A DNA stretch of 7,082 nt from Nocardioides sp. (GTDB taxonomy: Bacteria; Actinomycetota; Actinomycetes; Propionibacteriales; Nocardioidaceae): the NCBI GenBank assembly GCA_029264225.1, contig JARICB010000187.1:1-7082 (forward strand), in the 5' to 3' direction. Within the stretch, counting starts at the first letter, position 1. The number at the start of each line of letters is the position of its first letter. Positions 5,661 to 7,082 of the stretch are shown in pieces. The notes beneath the pieces are model-generated. The model had not been told where the DNA came from, did no database searches, and saw only the letters and a list, made by a program, of their open reading frames with translations. Both the position numbers and the translations under genes were made by a program.

Positions 5661-5679
5661 GCGTCCGGTGATCGGACGC
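5661..5679 (+). terminator. Hairpin between HAD and solute-binding protein genes
   Basis: A perfect 7-bp stem, GCGTCCG (5661-5667)/CGGACGC (5673-5679), has a 5-nt loop GTGAT, 83 nt after the HAD stop and 18 nt before the next start codon. A weaker stem GCCAC (5588-5592)/GTGGC (5601-5605) lies closer to the HAD stop. With no U-tract, the strong stem may be a terminator or a 5'-leader structure; its nearness to the ribosome binding site of the next gene makes a leader role equally possible. Confidence 0.35.
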
Positions 5680-5697
5680 CCGACGGCGAGGGGCATC

Positions 5698-7082
5698 ATG
5701 CGTCCAAAGAAACGTTCCACCCATCTGCTTGCGTTCGGGGTGACGGTCGCGATGATCGGCGCGCTGAGCGCCTGCGGCGGCGACACTGGCGACAGCAGTG
5801 ACAGCGGGTCGGGCAGCAGCGCCGACTCGTGGATCCTCGGCACCACCGAGTCAGTGACGTCCATGGACCCCGCGGGTTCTTACGACTTCGGCTCGTGGAA
5901 CATGCAATACAACATCTTCGAGCAGCTGATGGAGATCCCCGCCGGGGAGAGCGACCCGCAGCCCCAGGCAGCGAACTGCGACTACGACGACCCGCAGACC
6001 ATCACCTGCACGCTGGAGGAGGGCCACACCTTCTCCAACGGCAACGAGCTGACGTCCTCCGACGTGAAGTTCTCGCTCCAGCGCAACATCGAGATCGCCA
6101 ACCCCAACGGCTCCTCGGTGCTGCTGGGTCAGCTCAGCAACGGCGATGAGAAGAAGCCGGCGTTGGCGCAGGGTGCCATCGAGACCCCTGACGACCTGAC
6201 GGTGGTCTTCCACCTCAACCAGCCCGACACCACGTTCCTCAAGCTGCTCTCGACGGCGACCACGTCGATCGTCGACGAGGAGACCTTCCCCGCCGACGAG
6301 CTGCTCGGTGACAGTGACGTCATCGGTTCGGGCCCGTACACGCTCGCCAAGTACACGCCCGGCGAGCAGGCGGCACTGGTGGCCAACGAGACCTACCAGG
6401 GCCCGCACGAGCCCGCGAGTCAGAAGATCTTCGTCCAATACCTCTCCGAGCCGTCCGTGCTCAAGACTGCGGTCGAGAACGGCGAGGTCGACGTGGCCTG
6501 GCGCACCCTGAGCCCAACGGATCTCAACGACCTGGAGAGCGGCGGCAAGGTCGACGTGCTCAAGGGCGAAGGCTCTGAGTTCCGCTACTGGGTCTGGCAG
6601 TTCGGCACCGAGGTCGGCAAGGACCAGGCGATCCGCCAGTCCGTTGCCCAGCTCATCGACCGGGATGCCATCGCTCAGGACGCCTACGACGGCACGGTCA
6701 CACCCTCCTACTCCATCGTCCCGCCCGGCTTCGGCGGCCAGAAGGACTCCTTCGAGGAGAAGTACGGCGAGCCGAGCGTCGATGCGGCCAAGAAGATCCT
6801 CGATGACGCCGGAGTCAAGACGCCGGTCGACATCACCATCGGCTATACCCCGACCCACTACGGGCCCAACGCGGTCGACGAGGCCACCGAGCTCGCTTCG
6901 CAGTTGAATGACAGCGGACTGTTCACGGTCAAGACCGAGGACGCCGAATGGGAGGAGTACCAGACCCTTTACAAGGAGAACGCGTACGACCTGTTCATCC
7001 TGGGTTGGTACCCCGACATCCTGGATGCCGACAACTACCTCACGCCGTTCATCCGCGACGGTGGCTTCTACGCCAACGGCTA
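5698..7082 (+). CDS. ABC transporter family 5 substrate-binding lipoprotein (3' truncated by window edge)
   Basis: The frame is open from ATG 5698 to the end of the window, giving 461 residues; family members usually have about 530-600, so perhaps 80-130 are missing. GAGGGG (5688-5693) is the ribosome binding site. A lipoprotein signal peptide is clear: basic start (RPKKR), hydrophobic core and lipobox LSAC with the lipidated Cys26, followed by a Gly/Ser/Asp-rich linker to about residue 43. The mature part matches the peptide/nickel (DppA/OppA-like, SBP family 5) fold: TESVTSMDPAGSYD, then TFSNGNELTSSDVKFSLQRN (111-130), the mid-protein IGSGPYTLAKYTPGEQA, and later IRQSVAQLIDRDAIAQDAY. Cys94 and Cys104 are spaced to form a disulfide in the extracytoplasmic protein, as in other actinobacterial relatives. 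It would capture peptides or similar solutes at the outer membrane face for an ABC permease, whose genes are probably further right. The true ligand is unknown. Confidence 0.93.
   Translation, partial: MRPKKRSTHLLAFGVTVAMIGALSACGGDTGDSSDSGSGSSADSWILGTTESVTSMDPAGSYDFGSWNMQYNIFEQLMEIPAGESDPQPQAANCDYDDPQTITCTLEEGHTFSNGNELTSSDVKFSLQRNIEIANPNGSSVLLGQLSNGDEKKPALAQGAIETPDDLTVVFHLNQPDTTFLKLLSTATTSIVDEETFPADELLGDSDVIGSGPYTLAKYTPGEQAALVANETYQGPHEPASQKIFVQYLSEPSVLKTAVENGEVDVAWRTLSPTDLNDLESGGKVDVLKGEGSEFRYWVWQFGTEVGKDQAIRQSVAQLIDRDAIAQDAYDGTVTPSYSIVPPGFGGQKDSFEEKYGEPSVDAAKKILDDAGVKTPVDITIGYTPTHYGPNAVDEATELASQLNDSGLFTVKTEDAEWEEYQTLYKENAYDLFILGWYPDILDADNYLTPFIRDGGFYANG

Noticed and set aside
5851..6858. 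335-residue open frame on the minus strand
   Set aside because: It lies antisense inside the solute-binding protein gene, is rich in Leu/Val/Gly/Arg/Asp as expected from the opposite strand of a high-GC gene, and shows no family motif. The plus-strand frame has a signal peptide, lipobox and family 5 motifs.

Overview
The window is GC-rich, with strong third-position G/C bias, GGAGG- or GAGGG-type ribosome binding sites, GTG/CTG start codons and actinobacterial protein types (a LAL/MalT-like LuxR regulator, SHOCT proteins, DUF6325, and a lipoprotein family 5 solute-binding protein). It is almost certainly chromosomal DNA of a high-GC actinomycete. A Nocardioidaceae-like (Propionibacteriales) origin would fit, but that is a guess from general protein flavour only. 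No mobile element, tRNA, rRNA or CRISPR array is visible.

Left part (1-4539): this is a cluster built around SHOCT domains, the short C-terminal helical-pair modules of about 30 residues. It starts with the 3' end of a SHOCT gene (1-174, +). A large ATP-binding LuxR-type (LAL) regulator follows (304-2943, -), convergent with the first gene. Divergent from the regulator come a DUF6325 protein (3167-3604, +), a small Q/Y/P-rich SHOCT protein (3656-3958, +) and, after a 188-bp structured gap, a two-helix membrane protein with a PLDc_N-like membrane domain and a third SHOCT domain (4147-4539, +). The DUF6325 and Q/Y/P-rich SHOCT genes look like an operon and share an identical 12-nt leader around the ribosome binding site. 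The regulator thus sits between SHOCT genes on both sides, and the simplest reading is that it controls some of them, although no operator is proven. The biological job of SHOCT/DUF6325 modules is not established.

Middle (4540-4869): about 330 bp without a convincing gene. It ends in a strong palindromic inverted repeat lying just before the next gene.

Right part (4870-7082): a HAD subfamily IA phosphatase/phosphomutase-like enzyme, best read from an unusual CTG start behind a perfect GGAGG. After a 120-bp gap with a hairpin comes the first ~461 residues of an ABC-transporter family 5 (peptide/nickel-type) substrate-binding lipoprotein, which runs off the right edge. Permease and ATPase genes would be expected further right but are not in view. 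The two halves of the window look functionally unrelated.
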